A stretch of 64,000 nt of DNA from Corticimicrobacter populi (GTDB lineage: Bacteria > Pseudomonadota > Gammaproteobacteria > Burkholderiales > Burkholderiaceae_B), in NCBI RefSeq assembly GCF_003123725.1, contig NZ_QETA01000002.1, positions 434,001 through 498,000 of the forward strand, read 5' to 3'. Made by a program: the position numbers and the translations under genes. The first letter of the stretch is position 1; every line of letters begins with the position of its first letter. Shown here piece by piece: positions 12,084 to 20,798 of the stretch. Below the pieces are notes generated by a model. It worked only from the letters and a program-made list of their open reading frames with translations, had not been told where the DNA came from and did not search any database.

Positions 12084-13577
12084 TCAGCGCGCCATGATCT
12101 CGAAGTCGAAGCCGGCCTTGCGCCATTCCTCTTCTTCGGCCTGCAGGTTGTATTCGGTGAGCGGGTGCGCATCCAGCCAGTCGCGCTGGAGGCGGATGAT
12201 GATGGATTGTTTCCTGACCGACAGCGACAGGGGCAGGTCGTCGAGGTCGGCACGGCCGCGATGCAGCAGTACGGCCAGACGCAGGCACAGGATGGCAGGC
12301 CATTCAGGTTGCTTGATGATCGGTGTGCCGGCCCGGTTCAGCTTGCCGTAGTGGGCCAGCGTGATGGCAGCCAGGCGGTCCTGGTCATCCTGTGAGAAAC
12401 CGGGCATGTCGGCGTTGTCGAGGACATACGCGGTGTGCTTGGCGTAGCCGTTGTGGGCGATGGACAGGCCGATTTCATGCAGGTCGGCGGCCCAGCCAAG
12501 TGCCGTGGCCATTTCCTGGCGATCCGAGCTGCCGTCGTCGGGACGGATCTGGTCGAAAAAGGACAGGGCGGTCTTGCGTACCCGTGCCGCCTGGGCGACA
12601 TCGACGTGGTAGCGCGCCATGAACTGACGTACTGATTCATCGCGCTTGTCGCTGGCGGCATCGCGCCCCAGCAGGTCGTGCAGGACCCCCAGGCGCAGGG
12701 CACCGTCGCCGGTCTGCATGGTGTCGATGCCGAGCGCCTCGAAGACCGCCAGCATGATGGCCAGGCCACCGGGCAGCACATCAGCACGTTCCAGCTTGAT
12801 GCCGGGCAGTTCAGCCGCGATGACGCGGCCATCGGCAATCAGCTTTTTCCGGAGCTTTTCCATGCCGTCGCGGGTGATGGCCTGTTTGGCAAAGCCCGAT
12901 TCGGTCAGGATGGCGTACAGCGCCTTGCTGGTGCCCGAAGAGCCGTAGGCTTCCTGCCAGCCGGTCTGGCGGTAGGGGCGGGCAATGGATTCCAGTTCGT
13001 TGAGCGCGGCCAACTGGGCCAGTTTCATCTGGTGGGCATCAATGGCACCGCCTGGAAAGAACTGGCGGCTGTAGCTGACACAGCCCATGTAAAGCGAGGT
13101 CATCTGGCGCGGCTCGTATTGCTGACCGATGATGAGTTCGGTCGAGCCGCCGCCGATGTCCACCACCAGACGGTTGGCTTCGCTGGGGGGCAGGGTATGT
13201 GCCACGCCCGAGAAGATCAGGCGGGCCTCTTCGCGGCCCGAGATGACTTCGATCGGAAAACCGAGCGCAGCTTCGGCGCGCGGCAGCAGATCACCGATAT
13301 TGCGGGCGATGCGGAAGGTGTTGGTCGCCACCACGCGCACGCGGGCCGGCGGGAAGTTGCGGATGCGTTCGCCAAAGCGCTGCAGTACGGAAACGGCCCG
13401 CTCGATGGTCGGGGCGTCGAGTCGGCGCTGGCTGTCGAGACCAGCGGCCAGCCGCACGGTTTCCTTGAGCCGGTCGATCTGGTAGATCTGGGGGACGCCG
13501 TCGCGTTGTACGACCCGTCCGATCGAGAGGCGGAAACTGTTGGAACCGAGGTCGACGGCAGCGAGAAGATTTTCCAT
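12084..13577 (-). CDS. ppx: Exopolyphosphatase
   Basis: Ppx removes terminal phosphates from polyphosphate. The family also includes GppA, which hydrolyses pppGpp. The 497-residue protein starts with the ASKHA fold motif AAVDLGSNSFRL (phosphate-1 loop) and has VVDIGGGSTELI near 135. It carries a C-terminal HD-like helical domain from about 315 (WAADLHEIG, ITLAHYG). Placement opposite ppk1 favours Ppx over GppA. The divergent ppx/ppk1 spacer of 165 bases carries a Pho box that faces ppk1. Confidence 0.93.
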   Translation of the reverse strand: MENLLAAVDLGSNSFRLSIGRVVQRDGVPQIYQIDRLKETVRLAAGLDSQRRLDAPTIERAVSVLQRFGERIRNFPPARVRVVATNTFRIARNIGDLLPRAEAALGFPIEVISGREEARLIFSGVAHTLPPSEANRLVVDIGGGSTELIIGQQYEPRQMTSLYMGCVSYSRQFFPGGAIDAHQMKLAQLAALNELESIARPYRQTGWQEAYGSSGTSKALYAILTESGFAKQAITRDGMEKLRKKLIADGRVIAAELPGIKLERADVLPGGLAIMLAVFEALGIDTMQTGDGALRLGVLHDLLGRDAASDKRDESVRQFMARYHVDVAQAARVRKTALSFFDQIRPDDGSSDRQEMATALGWAADLHEIGLSIAHNGYAKHTAYVLDNADMPGFSQDDQDRLAAITLAHYGKLNRAGTPIIKQPEWPAILCLRLAVLLHRGRADLDDLPLSLSVRKQSIIIRLQRDWLDAHPLTEYNLQAEEEEWRKAGFDFEIMAR

Positions 13578-13682
13578 GCGTATATCTGTGGCGCAAAGTG
13601 GGTCCGAAGTGGATTATACGGAAAATGCCGATTTGCCTTGTGGCCGGCTCTTGGCTTTGATGTGTGGCTCTGGCATGATGTA

Positions 13683-13716
13683 TTGTCATCGTCCTGTCAT
13701 GGTTCGATGGTAAAAA
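13683..13716 (+). promoter_or_regulatory. Pho box and -10 of ppk1
   Basis: TTGTCAT-CGTC-CTGTCAT (13683-13700) is the PhoB direct repeat with the canonical 7-4-7 spacing. Ten bases further a -10-like TAAAAA sits at 13711-13716, where PhoB-dependent promoters place it. The predicted start of transcription near 13723 leaves a 20-base leader before the ATG at 13743 and rules out the upstream in-frame ATG at 13707. Confidence 0.8.
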
Positions 13717-13742
13717 ATAATGCTTTCGAATGGGTTGGCACA

Positions 13743-15818
13743 ATGACCTCTGACGCAGCTTCACCGTTGTTCCTCAATCGGGAATTGTCCCTCCTCAAGT
13801 TCAACGAGCGGGTTCTGGCTCTGGCGGAGTCACCCGATACCCCGCTGCTCGAGCGACTGCGCTATGTGTGCATCGTCAGTTCCAACCTGGACGAGTTCTT
13901 CGAGATCCGGGTCTCCACCCTCAAGGAACAGCAGCGCCAGAAGTCGCAGACCCGCGGGCCGGATGGCCAGCTTCCCTCGGAAACCTTCGGGCAGGTCACG
14001 GCTGCCGTGCAGGCGCTGGTGGCACGCAAGTATTCCGTGCTCTATGAGCGCATCCTGCCCCGACTCAAGGAAGAGGGCATCGTGCTGCCGCTGGCGTCCG
14101 AATGGAATGAGGCGCAGCAGGCCTGGGCGCTAGAGGTGTTCCGCCGCGAGGTGATGCCGCTGCTTACGCCCATCGGCCTCAGTCCCGGGCACCCTTTCCC
14201 CCGTGTATTCAACAAGAGCCTCAATTTCATCGTGCCGTTGCAGGGGCGTGATGCTTTCGGGCGCAAGGCTTCGATTGCTATCGTGTCGGCACCGCGTGCC
14301 TTGCCGCGCCTGATTCGCATGCCGGACGATGTCAGCGGCCAGCCGCATGGTTTTGTGCTGCTGACCTCGCTGATCCGGGCCTTCGTGGGCGAACTGTTTC
14401 CCGGCATCGCGGTGCAGGGGTGTTTCCAGTGGCGCGTCACGCGCAATAGTGATCTGTTCGTCGACGATGAGGAAATCACCAACCTGCGGCTGGCCCTGCA
14501 GGGCGAACTGTCGCAGCGCAACTTCGGCGCAGCGGTGCGGCTCGAGATCGATGCGCAGATGCCCTATGAACTCGAAACCTTCCTGCAGCGGGAATTCAGC
14601 CTGGCACCCATCGATACCTACCGGATCAATGGTCCGGTCAATCTGTCGCGGCTGATGCAGCTCTGCAATTCGGTGGATCGCCCCGATCTGCTGTATTCGA
14701 CCTATCATGCGCCGGTGCCGGAGCCGTTCAAGCATGTGGTTGGCAAGCCCGATGAGCTGTTCGCCGCGATTGCGGCACGCGACCAGTTGTTGCATCATCC
14801 TTACCAGTCATTTCGTCCGGTGATCGATTTCCTGACGGCTGCGGCAGCGGATCCCAAGGTCGTGGCGATCAAGCAGACCATCTACCGGACCGGCGAGGAT
14901 TCCGAGCTGATGCAGTTGCTGCTGGCAGCGGCGCGAGCCGGCAAGGAAGTCATCGTGGTGGTCGAACTGATGGCGCGTTTCGACGAGCAGACTAACATCA
15001 ACTGGGCAGCGCGTCTGGAAGAGGTCGGAGCGCATGTGGTCTATGGCGTGGTCGGGCACAAGACTCACGCCAAGATGGCACTGGTGCTGCGCCGTGAAAA
15101 CGGCGAACTTCGACGCTACGGCCATCTGGGAACGGGCAATTACCATCCCAGCACGGCGCGCCTGTATACCGACTTCGGTCTGCTCACGGCCAATCCCGAT
15201 CTGTGCGAAGACATGGACAAGGTGTTTTCGCAGCTGACGGGCCTGGGCATGCGGCGTTCGCTCAAGGCGCTGCTGCAGGCACCGTTCACGTTGCACGAAA
15301 CCATTGTCGAAATGGTTCGGCGCGAGGCCGAGCATGCCCGCCAGGGCAAGCGGGCTCGCATCATGGCCAAGATGAATTCGTTGCTGGAGCCTTCGATCAT
15401 CGAGGAGCTTTACAAGGCCAGCCAGGCGGGCGTCAAGATCGACCTCGTGGTGCGCGGGCTGTGCACGCTGCGCGCCGGCGTGCCGGGTCTGTCCGAGAAT
15501 ATCCGGGTGCGTTCCATCGTCGGCCGTTTCCTGGAGCATTCGCGGGTTTTCTATTTTCTCGATGGCGGCAAGGAAAATGTTTATCTGTCCTCGGCCGACT
15601 GGATGGACCGCAATTTCTTCCGCCGGGTTGAGGTGGCGTTTCCGGTGCTCGACAAGACGCTCAAGCGTCGGGTCATTTCGGAGGCCTTCACCTATGCGTT
15701 GCGGGACAACACGCTGGCCTGGGTGCAAAAGCCGGGTGGCGACTACCAGCGCGTGCGCAGCCGGGGCAAGCCCTTCAGCCTGCATGGTCAACTGATGCAA
15801 AAACTGGGTGGTGCATAG
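13743..15818 (+). CDS. ppk1: Polyphosphate kinase 1
   Basis: Ppk1 reversibly polymerises the gamma-phosphate of ATP into inorganic polyphosphate. The 691-residue protein carries the N-terminal helical domain (FLNRELSLLKFNERVL), a middle domain, and two phospholipase-D-like catalytic domains. The autophosphorylated histidine lies in VGHKTHAKMALV near 439, with HLGTGNYH close by and HSRVFYF in the second domain. The same frame stays open more than 1 kb upstream across ppx, but the Pho promoter and the SLLKFNERVL alignment fix the start at 13743. Confidence 0.96.
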   Translation: MTSDAASPLFLNRELSLLKFNERVLALAESPDTPLLERLRYVCIVSSNLDEFFEIRVSTLKEQQRQKSQTRGPDGQLPSETFGQVTAAVQALVARKYSVLYERILPRLKEEGIVLPLASEWNEAQQAWALEVFRREVMPLLTPIGLSPGHPFPRVFNKSLNFIVPLQGRDAFGRKASIAIVSAPRALPRLIRMPDDVSGQPHGFVLLTSLIRAFVGELFPGIAVQGCFQWRVTRNSDLFVDDEEITNLRLALQGELSQRNFGAAVRLEIDAQMPYELETFLQREFSLAPIDTYRINGPVNLSRLMQLCNSVDRPDLLYSTYHAPVPEPFKHVVGKPDELFAAIAARDQLLHHPYQSFRPVIDFLTAAAADPKVVAIKQTIYRTGEDSELMQLLLAAARAGKEVIVVVELMARFDEQTNINWAARLEEVGAHVVYGVVGHKTHAKMALVLRRENGELRRYGHLGTGNYHPSTARLYTDFGLLTANPDLCEDMDKVFSQLTGLGMRRSLKALLQAPFTLHETIVEMVRREAEHARQGKRARIMAKMNSLLEPSIIEELYKASQAGVKIDLVVRGLCTLRAGVPGLSENIRVRSIVGRFLEHSRVFYFLDGGKENVYLSSADWMDRNFFRRVEVAFPVLDKTLKRRVISEAFTYALRDNTLAWVQKPGGDYQRVRSRGKPFSLHGQLMQKLGGA

Positions 15819-15835
15819 GCCCGCCGGCCATGAGC

Positions 15836-15865
15836 AGTCATGCGTCGTAAAAGCGTCGCATGACT
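15836..15865 (+). repeat. Inverted repeat after ppk1
   Basis: AGTCATGCG and CGCATGACT form a perfect 9-bp stem with a 12-base loop, just after the ppk1 stop. The right arm runs into the first half of the pstS Pho box. There is no T tract, so it is at best a weak terminator, and it could instead be part of the regulatory region. Confidence 0.45.
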
Positions 15866-15897
15866 GTCATAGTGTTGTCATGTTCGGGTTCTAAGAT
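15864..15897 (+). promoter_or_regulatory. Pho box and -10 of pstS
   Basis: CTGTCAT-AGTG-TTGTCAT (15864-15881) is a 7-4-7 PhoB direct repeat. Ten bases later TAAGAT (15892-15897) can serve as the -10. Both the repeat and the spacing match the known architecture of PhoB-activated promoters. Confidence 0.85.
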
Positions 15898-15958
15898 GCC
15901 GTCATCGTGGTAATCAAATGTGATCGCCTCGTTCAACCGCTATCAAAGGAACCCTGAA

Positions 15959-17002
15959 ATGTTCAAGCGAGTTTTCAAGCAGATTTCCGTGGGTGTGGCC
16001 CTGGCCGCCGTCGCGGTCGGCGCGCAGGCCGCTACCGTGACCGGTGCCGGTGCATCGTTCCCGTACCCGATCTATGCCAAGTGGGCTTCCGACTTCCGTG
16101 CCGCGAGCGGCAACGCGGTCAATTACCAGTCCATCGGTTCGGGCGGCGGTCAGCAACAGATCATCGCCAATACGGTTGACTTCGGCGCTTCCGACGATCC
16201 CCTCAATGCCCAGAAGCTGAGCGAAAACAATCTGCTGCAGTTCCCGGCCGTGATCGGTGGTGCTGTGCCCGTCGTCAACATCCAGGGCGTGCAGCCGGGC
16301 CAACTGCGCCTGACCGGTGCCGTGCTGGCCGATATCTACCTGGGCAAGGTCAAGCGCTGGAACGATCCGGCCATCGCCGGCCTGAACAGCGGTGTTACGC
16401 TGCCTGACGCCGACATCGTGGTGGTGCACCGTTCGGACGGTTCGGGCACGACCTTCCTGTGGACCAACTACCTGTCGAAGGTGTCGGCCGACTGGAAGAC
16501 GCAGGTAGGTGAAGGCAAGGCCGTGAAGTGGCCCACCGGCCAGGGCGGCAAGGGTAACGAAGGCGTCGCCGCCTACGTCGGCCAACTGGCCAACTCGATC
16601 GGCTACGTCGAGTACGCCTACGCCAAGCAGAACAACCTGTCCTGGACCCAGTTGCAGAACCGCGAAGGCCAGTACGTGCAACCTTCGAGCGAAGCCTTCG
16701 CTGCGGCTGCCGCCAACGCCGACTGGAACAGCGCACCGGGCATGGGTGTGGTGCTGACCGACGAACCGGGTGCTGCTTCCTGGCCCGTGACTGCCGCCAC
16801 CTTCATCCTGATGCAGAAGGTGCAGCAGCGTCCGGAACAGGGCAAGATCGTTCTGGAGTTCTTCGACTGGGCCTTCAAGAACGGTGGCGAAGCTGCCAAC
16901 AGCCTGGACTACGTACCGTTGCCCCAGGCCGTGACCGACCAGATCCGTGCCCTGTGGGCCTCCGAGCTGAAGGACAGCAACGGTCAGGCCATCTGGAAGT
17001 AA
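15959..17002 (+). CDS. pstS: Periplasmic phosphate-binding protein PstS
   Basis: PstS captures phosphate in the periplasm for the Pst ABC importer. The ATG at 15959 follows AAAGGA at a good distance and gives a classic signal peptide (MFKRVFK, a hydrophobic run, then cleavage at AQA-ATV). The mature protein begins TGAGASFPYPIYAKW, with phosphate ligands expected in GAGASFP, GSGGGQQQ and HRSDGSGTTF. The precursor is 347 residues. An upstream ATG at 15920 would bury the signal peptide and is rejected. It heads pstS-C-A-B, with a strong hairpin after it. Confidence 0.97.
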   Translation: MFKRVFKQISVGVALAAVAVGAQAATVTGAGASFPYPIYAKWASDFRAASGNAVNYQSIGSGGGQQQIIANTVDFGASDDPLNAQKLSENNLLQFPAVIGGAVPVVNIQGVQPGQLRLTGAVLADIYLGKVKRWNDPAIAGLNSGVTLPDADIVVVHRSDGSGTTFLWTNYLSKVSADWKTQVGEGKAVKWPTGQGGKGNEGVAAYVGQLANSIGYVEYAYAKQNNLSWTQLQNREGQYVQPSSEAFAAAAANADWNSAPGMGVVLTDEPGAASWPVTAATFILMQKVQQRPEQGKIVLEFFDWAFKNGGEAANSLDYVPLPQAVTDQIRALWASELKDSNGQAIWK

Positions 17003-17015
17003 TCATCGGGCCACA

Positions 17016-17046
17016 TGATGCCGCCGCCCTCCGTGCGGCGGTATCA
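17016..17046 (+). terminator. Hairpin between pstS and pstC
   Basis: TGATGCCGCCGC pairs with GCGGCGGTATCA (one G-T pair) around a 7-base loop, starting 13 bases after the pstS stop. There is only a short T-poor tail, so it is likelier an mRNA-stabilising or attenuating element that keeps pstS more abundant than the downstream pst genes. Confidence 0.7.
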
Positions 17047-17131
17047 TTCTCCCGGTAGCCAGGGCGCCGCCCGCCGACAGCATCGCGGGCCGCGCCTTTC
17101 GGTTTTTGTCATCACTGGTACGGCAATCTTC

Positions 17132-18070
17132 ATGATGAAATCCTCGAATGCCCTGATGGATACGGGGTTCAAGAACCTGACCCGGTTCTTCGCCTTCTTC
17201 GTCTTCATCCTGCTCGCGGCGATCATGGTCTCGCTGATTTTCGGCAGCCGTGAGACCCTGTCCAAGTATGGACTGTCTTTCCTCTGGACCAACGAATGGG
17301 ATCCGGTCAACGAGCAGTACGGCGCGCTGGTGCCGATCGTGGGGACGCTGTTGACCTCCATGATCGCCCTGATCGTTGCCGTGCCCGTTTCGTTCGGGAT
17401 TGCCATGTTCCTGACCGAGCTGTCTCCTGCCTGGCTGCGTCGCCCGCTGGGTACGGCCATCGAGATGCTGGCAGCCATTCCGTCCATCATCTACGGGATG
17501 TGGGGCCTGTTCGTATTCGTGCCGATCTTCCAGCGCTACGTGCAGCCGACGCTGATCGATACGTTTGGCAGCCTGCCGCTGATCGGTAGCTTTTTCTCGG
17601 GCCCGCCGTTCGGGATCGGTATCTTCACGGCAGGACTGATCCTGTCGATCATGATCATCCCGTTCATCGCCGCTGTGATGCGCGATGTGTTCGAACTGGT
17701 GCCGCCGCTGCTCAAGGAGTCGGCCTATGGCCTGGGCAGTACCACCTGGGAAGTGATGTGGCGTGTAGTCCTGCCGTTCACCAAGACCGGTGTGATCGGC
17801 GGCATCATGCTGGGGCTGGGGCGTGCGCTGGGCGAAACCATGGCGGTGACCTTTGTCATCGGCAATGCCTTCCGCCTGCCTGAGTCGCTGTTTGCGCCGG
17901 GCAATTCGATCGCTTCGGCACTTGCCAACGAATTCAATGAGGCCGGTGGCCTGCAGAAATCGGCGCTGATCGAACTGGGCCTGATCCTATTCCTGATCAC
18001 CACCGTTGTGCTGGCCTGCTCCAAGGTGCTGTTGCTGCGCCTGTCCAAGAGCGAAGGCACCAAGACCTGA
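17132..18070 (+). CDS. pstC: Phosphate ABC transporter permease PstC
   Basis: PstC is one of the two membrane subunits of the Pst phosphate importer. The 312-residue protein has about six transmembrane segments and the permease EAA-like loop near residue 215 ([20 protein letters not shown]). The ATG at 17132 places the first membrane segment at residues 17-35. A frame open from 17015 would add 39 unlikely residues that overlap the intergenic hairpin. pstA starts 20 bases after the stop. Confidence 0.94.
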   Translation: MMKSSNALMDTGFKNLTRFFAFFVFILLAAIMVSLIFGSRETLSKYGLSFLWTNEWDPVNEQYGALVPIVGTLLTSMIALIVAVPVSFGIAMFLTELSPAWLRRPLGTAIEMLAAIPSIIYGMWGLFVFVPIFQRYVQPTLIDTFGSLPLIGSFFSGPPFGIGIFTAGLILSIMIIPFIAAVMRDVFELVPPLLKESAYGLGSTTWEVMWRVVLPFTKTGVIGGIMLGLGRALGETMAVTFVIGNAFRLPESLFAPGNSIASALANEFNEAGGLQKSALIELGLILFLITTVVLACSKVLLLRLSKSEGTKT

Positions 18071-18090
18071 GCGCGCAGAAGGAATCACAC

Positions 18091-18954
18091 ATGTCTTCGA
18101 GTATTGCTGAGTTTGGCCGCCAGAATACGCTGTACAAGCGGCGCAACATCGTCAACCGGATCATGCTGGTGCTGTCGATGGCCACTCTGGCCTTCGGTCT
18201 GTTCTGGTTGTTCTGGATCATTCTGACCCTGCTGATGAAGGGCGGCGGCGCGCTGTCGCTGACGTTGTTCACACAGGAAACCCCACCCCCCGGACAGGCC
18301 GGTGGCCTGATGAATGCCATCATGGGCAGCGTGATGATGGCTGGCGTGGGTACGCTGATCGGTACGCCGATCGGTATCCTGGCCGGTACCTACCTGGCCG
18401 AGTATGGCCAGCGTGGCTGGCTGGCACCGGCCACGCGATTCCTGAACGATGTGCTGCTGTCGGCACCGTCCATCGTGATCGGTCTGTTCATCTATGCGGT
18501 CTATGTGGCTCAGGTTGGACATTACTCGGGCTGGGCCGGTGCGGTGGCGCTGTCCATCCTGGTGATTCCCGTGGTGGTGCGCACCACTGACAACATGCTG
18601 CTGCTGGTACCAAACAGCCTGCGCGAGGCGACTGCCGCGCTGGGTTGCCCCAAGTGGCGCATGATCGTGCTGGTCTGCTATCGCGCCGCCAAGTCCGGCA
18701 TCATCACCGGCGTATTGCTGGCCATTGCCCGTATTGCCGGTGAAACTGCACCGCTGCTGTTTACCGCCCTGTCCAACCAGTTCATGTCGTGGGACATGAA
18801 CGCGCCCATGGCCAACCTGCCCGTGGTGATCTATCAGTACGCCGCCAGCCCCTTCCCGGACTGGAACCGCCTGGCCTGGGCCGGCGCGGCGCTGATTACG
18901 CTGCTGGTGCTGGGGATCAATATCCTGGCCCGCTCCATGTTCCGCAAACAATAA
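18091..18954 (+). CDS. pstA: Phosphate ABC transporter permease PstA
   Basis: This is the second membrane subunit of the Pst importer. The 287 residues hold six predicted membrane segments, the EAA loop near 175 (SLREATAALGCPKWRMIVLV) and the family motif TPIGILAGTYLAEYG. It sits between pstC and pstB, with pstB starting nine bases after its stop. Confidence 0.95.
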   Translation: MSSSIAEFGRQNTLYKRRNIVNRIMLVLSMATLAFGLFWLFWIILTLLMKGGGALSLTLFTQETPPPGQAGGLMNAIMGSVMMAGVGTLIGTPIGILAGTYLAEYGQRGWLAPATRFLNDVLLSAPSIVIGLFIYAVYVAQVGHYSGWAGAVALSILVIPVVVRTTDNMLLLVPNSLREATAALGCPKWRMIVLVCYRAAKSGIITGVLLAIARIAGETAPLLFTALSNQFMSWDMNAPMANLPVVIYQYAASPFPDWNRLAWAGAALITLLVLGINILARSMFRKQ

Positions 18955-18963
18955 GGATCCGTC

Positions 18964-19743
18964 ATGAAAACCGCTGAGATCATCCAGTCGAAACCCAAGC
19001 TGGAAGTGAAGAATCTCAATTTCTTCTATGGCAAGTTCCATGCGATCCGCAATGTGAACATGTCCATCATGGAAAACAAGGTCACGGCCTTCATCGGACC
19101 GTCGGGTTGCGGCAAGTCCACGCTGTTGCGTACTTTCAACCGCATGTTCGAACTGTATCCCGGCCAGCGTGCCGAGGGCGAAATCCTGCTCGACGGTGAG
19201 AATCTGCTGACCACCAAGACCGATATTTCACTGATCCGCGCCAAGGTCGGCATGGTATTCCAGAAGCCTACGCCATTCCCCATGAGTATCTACGACAACA
19301 TCGCCTTTGGCGTGCGTCTGTTCGAGAAACTCAGCAGAGGCGAGATGGACGAGCGTGTCGAGTGGGCACTGTCCAAGGCAGCGCTCTGGAACGAGGTCAA
19401 GGACAAGCTGCACCAGAGCGGCAACAGCCTGTCCGGTGGGCAACAGCAGCGTCTGTGTATTGCGCGTGGCGTGGCGATCAAGCCCGAAGTGTTGCTGCTT
19501 GATGAGCCGTGTTCGGCGCTGGATCCGATCTCGACCGCCAAGATCGAGGAGCTGATTGCCGAACTCAAGCATGAATACACCGTGGTCATCGTGACCCACA
19601 ACATGCAGCAGGCGGCGCGCTGTTCCGACTATACGGCCTATATGTACCTGGGCGAACTGATGGAGTATGGCGAGACTGACCAGATCTTCGTCAAGCCGGC
19701 CCGCAAGGAAACCGAGGACTACATCACTGGCCGCTTCGGTTGA
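18964..19743 (+). CDS. pstB: Phosphate ABC transporter ATP-binding protein PstB
   Basis: PstB is the ATPase of the Pst importer. The 259 residues show Walker [10 protein letters not shown] near 41, the Q loop in [13 protein letters not shown], the signature LSGGQQQRL near 157, Walker [14 protein letters not shown] and the H loop in VTHNMQQ. A bidirectional terminator follows directly. phoU and phoB/phoR, which often follow pstB, are not found here. Confidence 0.97.
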   Translation: MKTAEIIQSKPKLEVKNLNFFYGKFHAIRNVNMSIMENKVTAFIGPSGCGKSTLLRTFNRMFELYPGQRAEGEILLDGENLLTTKTDISLIRAKVGMVFQKPTPFPMSIYDNIAFGVRLFEKLSRGEMDERVEWALSKAALWNEVKDKLHQSGNSLSGGQQQRLCIARGVAIKPEVLLLDEPCSALDPISTAKIEELIAELKHEYTVVIVTHNMQQAARCSDYTAYMYLGELMEYGETDQIFVKPARKETEDYITGRFG

Positions 19744-19779
19744 GTGATTGTGCCGCCCTGCCTGCAGGCAGGGCAGTGG

Positions 19780-19818
19780 AAAAAGCGTCGGCCCCCGTAT
19801 TGGAGTCCGACGCTTTTT
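19780..19818. terminator. Bidirectional terminator after pstB
   Basis: AAAAAGCGTCGG pairs perfectly with CCGACGCTTTTT around a 15-base loop. It ends both the pst operon and the converging metallo-beta-lactamase gene. Confidence 0.85.
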
Positions 19819-19837
19819 CATGGTTGCTGACGCGGTG

Positions 19838-20743
19838 TCAGCCCCACTTCATCTCGCCCTTGGCGACTTTCGCGCCAATCTCCAGCGCGGGGGCCAGGCC
19901 GGCATCGGGATAACGCTGCTTCATGGCGGCAATCAGGGCCGCGCTGTCGGCAGCCTTGGCCAGCTCTTCCTCGAATGCGAGCAGATAGTCGCGTGTGTAG
20001 CTGACGGCCGCTGCATCAGTCGTGCCTTGATCCCCCAGGTGCCCCGGTACGACAACGGATGGCTGACGGGCCAGGATGGCGTCGAGGTTGCGAATCCAGG
20101 CAGCGCGGGCTTCCGGGGTCGCCGTGTCGGCCGTCCAGACGTGCAGTCCGGAAAAGATCATCACGCCACCGAATACCGCCTGCAGCGATGGGACCCACAG
20201 GTAGCGACGGTTGCCCAGGCCTTCGGCCGGGACGATCTCGATCACGTTGCCCTCGAGCTCCAGCGTGGGGCCGTCGAATGCTTCCGGGAAAACGATGTCC
20301 GACAGTTGCTGCGGACCGTTTTCCTTGAGCTGCGGGCCCCACACGGCCAGTTTCTTTTCGACATTGCCACGGATGGCGGCAATGGTGTCACTGGCGGCAA
20401 TGACCCTGGCGGCGGGAAAGGCTTCCTTGATAGGGCCCAGGCTGAAATAGTAGTCAGGGTCGCTCTGGCTGATGTAGATGGTGGTCAGGTTCTTGCCGGA
20501 GGCTTTGATGGCTTCGGCAACTGCACGGCCATCGGGCAGGGAAAAGCCGCCATCGATCAGGATGGCATCGTGGTTGCCGGACAGCAGCACGGGGGCGCGG
20601 AAAAAGCCGCGCTCACCTGCCGGAAAATGTTGCCACTGAAGAGGGGCGGGTGCCGCCAGCGCGGCGCTGCTGCTGCCGACGATACCGGTTGCAAGGGTAA
20701 AGGCCAGTGTCTGGCGAATGAAGTCTCTGCGGGTAATGGACAT
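19838..20743 (-). CDS. Tat-exported metallo-beta-lactamase-fold protein lacking the HxHxDH motif
   Basis: The ATG at 20743 gives a Tat signal (SITRRDFIRQT, hydrophobic stretch, cleavage near ALA-APA). The body keeps the beta-lactamase-fold landmarks: AILIDGGFS near 60, GVMIFSGLHVW near 193 and the late VPGHLG near 233. The canonical HxHxDH zinc motif is replaced by SQSDPDYYF at residues 92-100. The protein is thus either a degenerate member or uses another metal arrangement. It lies 55 bases downstream of the DsbA-like gene and is probably co-transcribed with it under the divergent LysR regulator. The substrate is unknown. Confidence 0.8.
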   Translation of the reverse strand: MSITRRDFIRQTLAFTLATGIVGSSSAALAAPAPLQWQHFPAGERGFFRAPVLLSGNHDAILIDGGFSLPDGRAVAEAIKASGKNLTTIYISQSDPDYYFSLGPIKEAFPAARVIAASDTIAAIRGNVEKKLAVWGPQLKENGPQQLSDIVFPEAFDGPTLELEGNVIEIVPAEGLGNRRYLWVPSLQAVFGGVMIFSGLHVWTADTATPEARAAWIRNLDAILARQPSVVVPGHLGDQGTTDAAAVSYTRDYLLAFEEELAKAADSAALIAAMKQRYPDAGLAPALEIGAKVAKGEMKWG

Positions 20744-20798
20744 GACGGATGCCTGTGGTCTGGAAGTGATGGTGTGGATGGGGTGGGGCAATGAGGCG

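Noticed and set aside
13670-13676. CTGGCAT as a third Pho repeat before ppk1
   Set aside because: It starts 13 bases before the next repeat instead of 11 and has a mismatch at a conserved position.
12678-13742. Upstream extension of the ppk1 frame across ppx
   Set aside because: The extension is antisense to ppx, and the Pho promoter at 13683-13716 lies inside it, so ppk1 starts at 13743.
17063-17107. A second terminator between pstS and pstC
   Set aside because: Pairing is patchy and the T run is distant from any clean stem.
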